This document shows positions 5,171 through 6,465 of a stretch of 6,465 nucleotides of DNA, piece after piece. The notes below the pieces were generated by a model. That model did not search any database and had not been told where the DNA came from. It saw nothing but the letters and a program-made list of their open reading frames with translations. The position numbers were made by a program, and so were the translations under genes. How positions within the stretch are numbered: position 1 is the first letter of the stretch; each line of letters opens with the position of its first letter. Origin of the DNA: Terriglobia bacterium (GTDB lineage Bacteria > Acidobacteriota > Terriglobia > UBA7540); contig JASHTO010000765.1 in the NCBI GenBank assembly GCA_030040515.1, positions 1 through 6,465 of the forward strand, given 5' to 3'.

Positions 5171-6465
5171 TTGAACACATCGTGGAAATATTGGATCGTC
5201 GCCGCCGCGCTCGTCGTCTGGCTGGCGCTGGGCTGGATGGCGGGCGAGTGGCTGAACCTGCAGGGGAATGACATCTGGATCCTGCGCGGCTGCCTCGCCT
5301 TGATTGGTCTGGCCGCCTTCGCCACCGCCGTCTGGTGGTTTAAAGGGATCGATGCGGACCGCATCCGCGAAATGGCGGAAGAAGGAACCGCGGCCGGCGA
5401 TGAAATCGACGTCCTGATCGGCAAGGCGCAAGTGCGCCTGGGTGCTCTGCCACCCGGCCAAACCGCCCTTTGCGAATTTCCCGCCGTGCTGGTGCTGGGC
5501 GAAGGCGGGTCCGCCAAAACCAGCGTCATTCTTCAGTGTGGGCTGGAGCCCCAACTGCTTGCCGGCCAGACGGTGCAGAACAACATCCCCGTTCCCACCC
5601 ACACCTTGAATTTGTGGCACGCTCCGCCCTTCATTCTGGCCGAAGCCGGCGCGCCGCTGCTGCGCGAGCCCCCGCGCTGGGCCCATTTGATCCAGCAATT
5701 CGCTCCCCGTGAAGCGCAGTTGCTGGGCAAGGGCCATCTCCCCCCGCGCGTGGCGCTGCTCTGCATCGACTGCGAGAAATTCCTCGCTCCCGGCGCCGCC
5801 GAAGCTCTGGGAACCAGCATTGACCACTGGCGCGCCCGCCTGCGCGAGACGTCACAGTTGCTGGGTATCAATCTTCCCGTTTATGTGCTCTTCACCCGCG
5901 CTGACCGCCTGCAATTCTTCCAGGACTATGTCGCGCCCATGACCCATGAAGAGGCGGGACAGGTTTTCGGCGCGTCGCTTCCCGCTGCCTCTTACCACGC
6001 GGATACTTACACCGAGCAGAAAACCGCCGTAATTTCCGCCGCCTTTGACAACCTGCTGCAAGGCCTGGCGGATTGGCGACTCAGCCTGCTGAGCCGCAAG
6101 CTGGACAGCCCCCAGGCGCCGCCCATTTACGAATTTCCTCGCGAGTTCAAAAAACTTCGCGCCACGCTGGTGCCCCTGCTGGTGGATATTTGCCGGCCCG
6201 GGCCGGCGCGCATTGCTCCCTTTCTTCGCGGCTTCTATTTCACCGGTGTCCGGCCCATGCTGGTTACCGCGGCGCGCCCGGCGGAGGAGAAGGAGGAAGC
6301 TCCGCAGGCCGAGGCCGCCGCGACCAACCTGAGCGCCACGCGGATGTTTGACATCCGGAAGGCCGCGGCGGCCGCCAAGAAACAGATGGCCGGCGCGGAT
6401 GCGCTGGAAACCCGCCGCGTCCCGCAGTGGGTTTTCCTTCCCCAGCTTTTCAAGGAAGTGATCTT
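5171..6465 (+). CDS. tssM: Type VI secretion system protein TssM (IcmF family), N-terminal part
   Basis: TssM is the large inner-membrane T6SS protein that partners TssL. Only 431 residues are visible; the frame is open at the right edge, and full-length family members usually exceed 1,000 residues. Two membrane helices (about 8-28 and 36-56) are followed by an IcmF-type cytoplasmic NTPase-like domain. The phosphate loop at 110-117 reads GEGGSAKT, with Ala for the usual Gly before Lys. The position of the family's DTAGRY-like motif reads AEAGAPLL (157-164). The TKxD-like motif reads TRAD (242-245), after PVYVLF. EFPREFKKLR (321-330), FLRGFYFTGVRP (351-362) and VFLPQLFKEVI (421-431) match the family's later landmarks. 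Between them is an Ala/Glu-rich insert with ATRMFD (389-394). TTG at 5171 is the first possible start after the in-frame TAG at 5153, and GGAAG sits five bases upstream. Confidence 0.92.
   Translation, partial: MNTSWKYWIVAAALVVWLALGWMAGEWLNLQGNDIWILRGCLALIGLAAFATAVWWFKGIDADRIREMAEEGTAAGDEIDVLIGKAQVRLGALPPGQTALCEFPAVLVLGEGGSAKTSVILQCGLEPQLLAGQTVQNNIPVPTHTLNLWHAPPFILAEAGAPLLREPPRWAHLIQQFAPREAQLLGKGHLPPRVALLCIDCEKFLAPGAAEALGTSIDHWRARLRETSQLLGINLPVYVLFTRADRLQFFQDYVAPMTHEEAGQVFGASLPAASYHADTYTEQKTAVISAAFDNLLQGLADWRLSLLSRKLDSPQAPPIYEFPREFKKLRATLVPLLVDICRPGPARIAPFLRGFYFTGVRPMLVTAARPAEEKEEAPQAEAAATNLSATRMFDIRKAAAAAKKQMAGADALETRRVPQWVFLPQLFKEVI

Noticed and set aside
4511..5827. A 438-codon minus-strand open frame opposite tssL and tssM
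   Set aside because: Both strands cannot plausibly be coding here. The plus strand gives clear DotU and IcmF family proteins, while this product is Gln/Gly/Arg-rich with no family signature. The overlapping 4120-5130 minus frame is rejected for the same reason.

Overview
The window looks like chromosomal DNA of a GC-rich bacterium, most likely an Acidobacteriota member. The main basis is protein style. The DotU/TssL and TssM/IcmF proteins match what I recall of acidobacterial type VI secretion (T6SS) proteins, for example the GEGGSAKTS loop in TssM and the KFALLSGAAGLHTV tail in TssL. The attribution is from memory and was not checked by a search.

Layout from left to right. (1) Positions 1-184 hold at most the 3' end of an unrecognised plus-strand gene. 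(2) Positions 185-435 are non-coding and carry a palindromic interspersed repeat (copy A, about 231-352). (3) A two-gene minus-strand operon runs from 3878 down to 436. Its first gene encodes a tail-anchored protein with a kinase N-lobe-like head, a long Pro/Ala-rich linker and one C-terminal membrane helix. Eight bases later comes a secreted (alpha/alpha)6-barrel glycosidase-like protein. (4) A 536-base divergent intergenic region (3879-4414) holds copy B of the repeat, with its right end partly duplicated, then a separate 20-bp perfect inverted repeat, then a leader in which an 8-base segment can pair with the Shine-Dalgarno sequence of tssL. (5) A plus-strand operon, tssL (4415-5155) then tssM (5171 to the right edge, incomplete), encodes two inner-membrane parts of a T6SS.

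How the genes may work together. TssL and TssM together anchor the T6SS baseplate to the inner membrane. The divergent tail-anchored pseudokinase-like protein has the same predicted topology as TssL: a cytoplasmic head, one C-terminal helix and almost nothing outside. It also shares a short T-R-M-[IF]-D motif with the cytoplasmic region of TssM. I infer, without proof, that it is an accessory or regulatory partner of this T6SS. The glycosidase-like protein has its own signal peptide and probably acts outside the cytoplasm on a glycan; its link to secretion is only positional. The TssM NTPase-like domain looks degenerate (Walker A G to A, and the DTxGR-type motif absent), so this system may run without TssM nucleotide hydrolysis.
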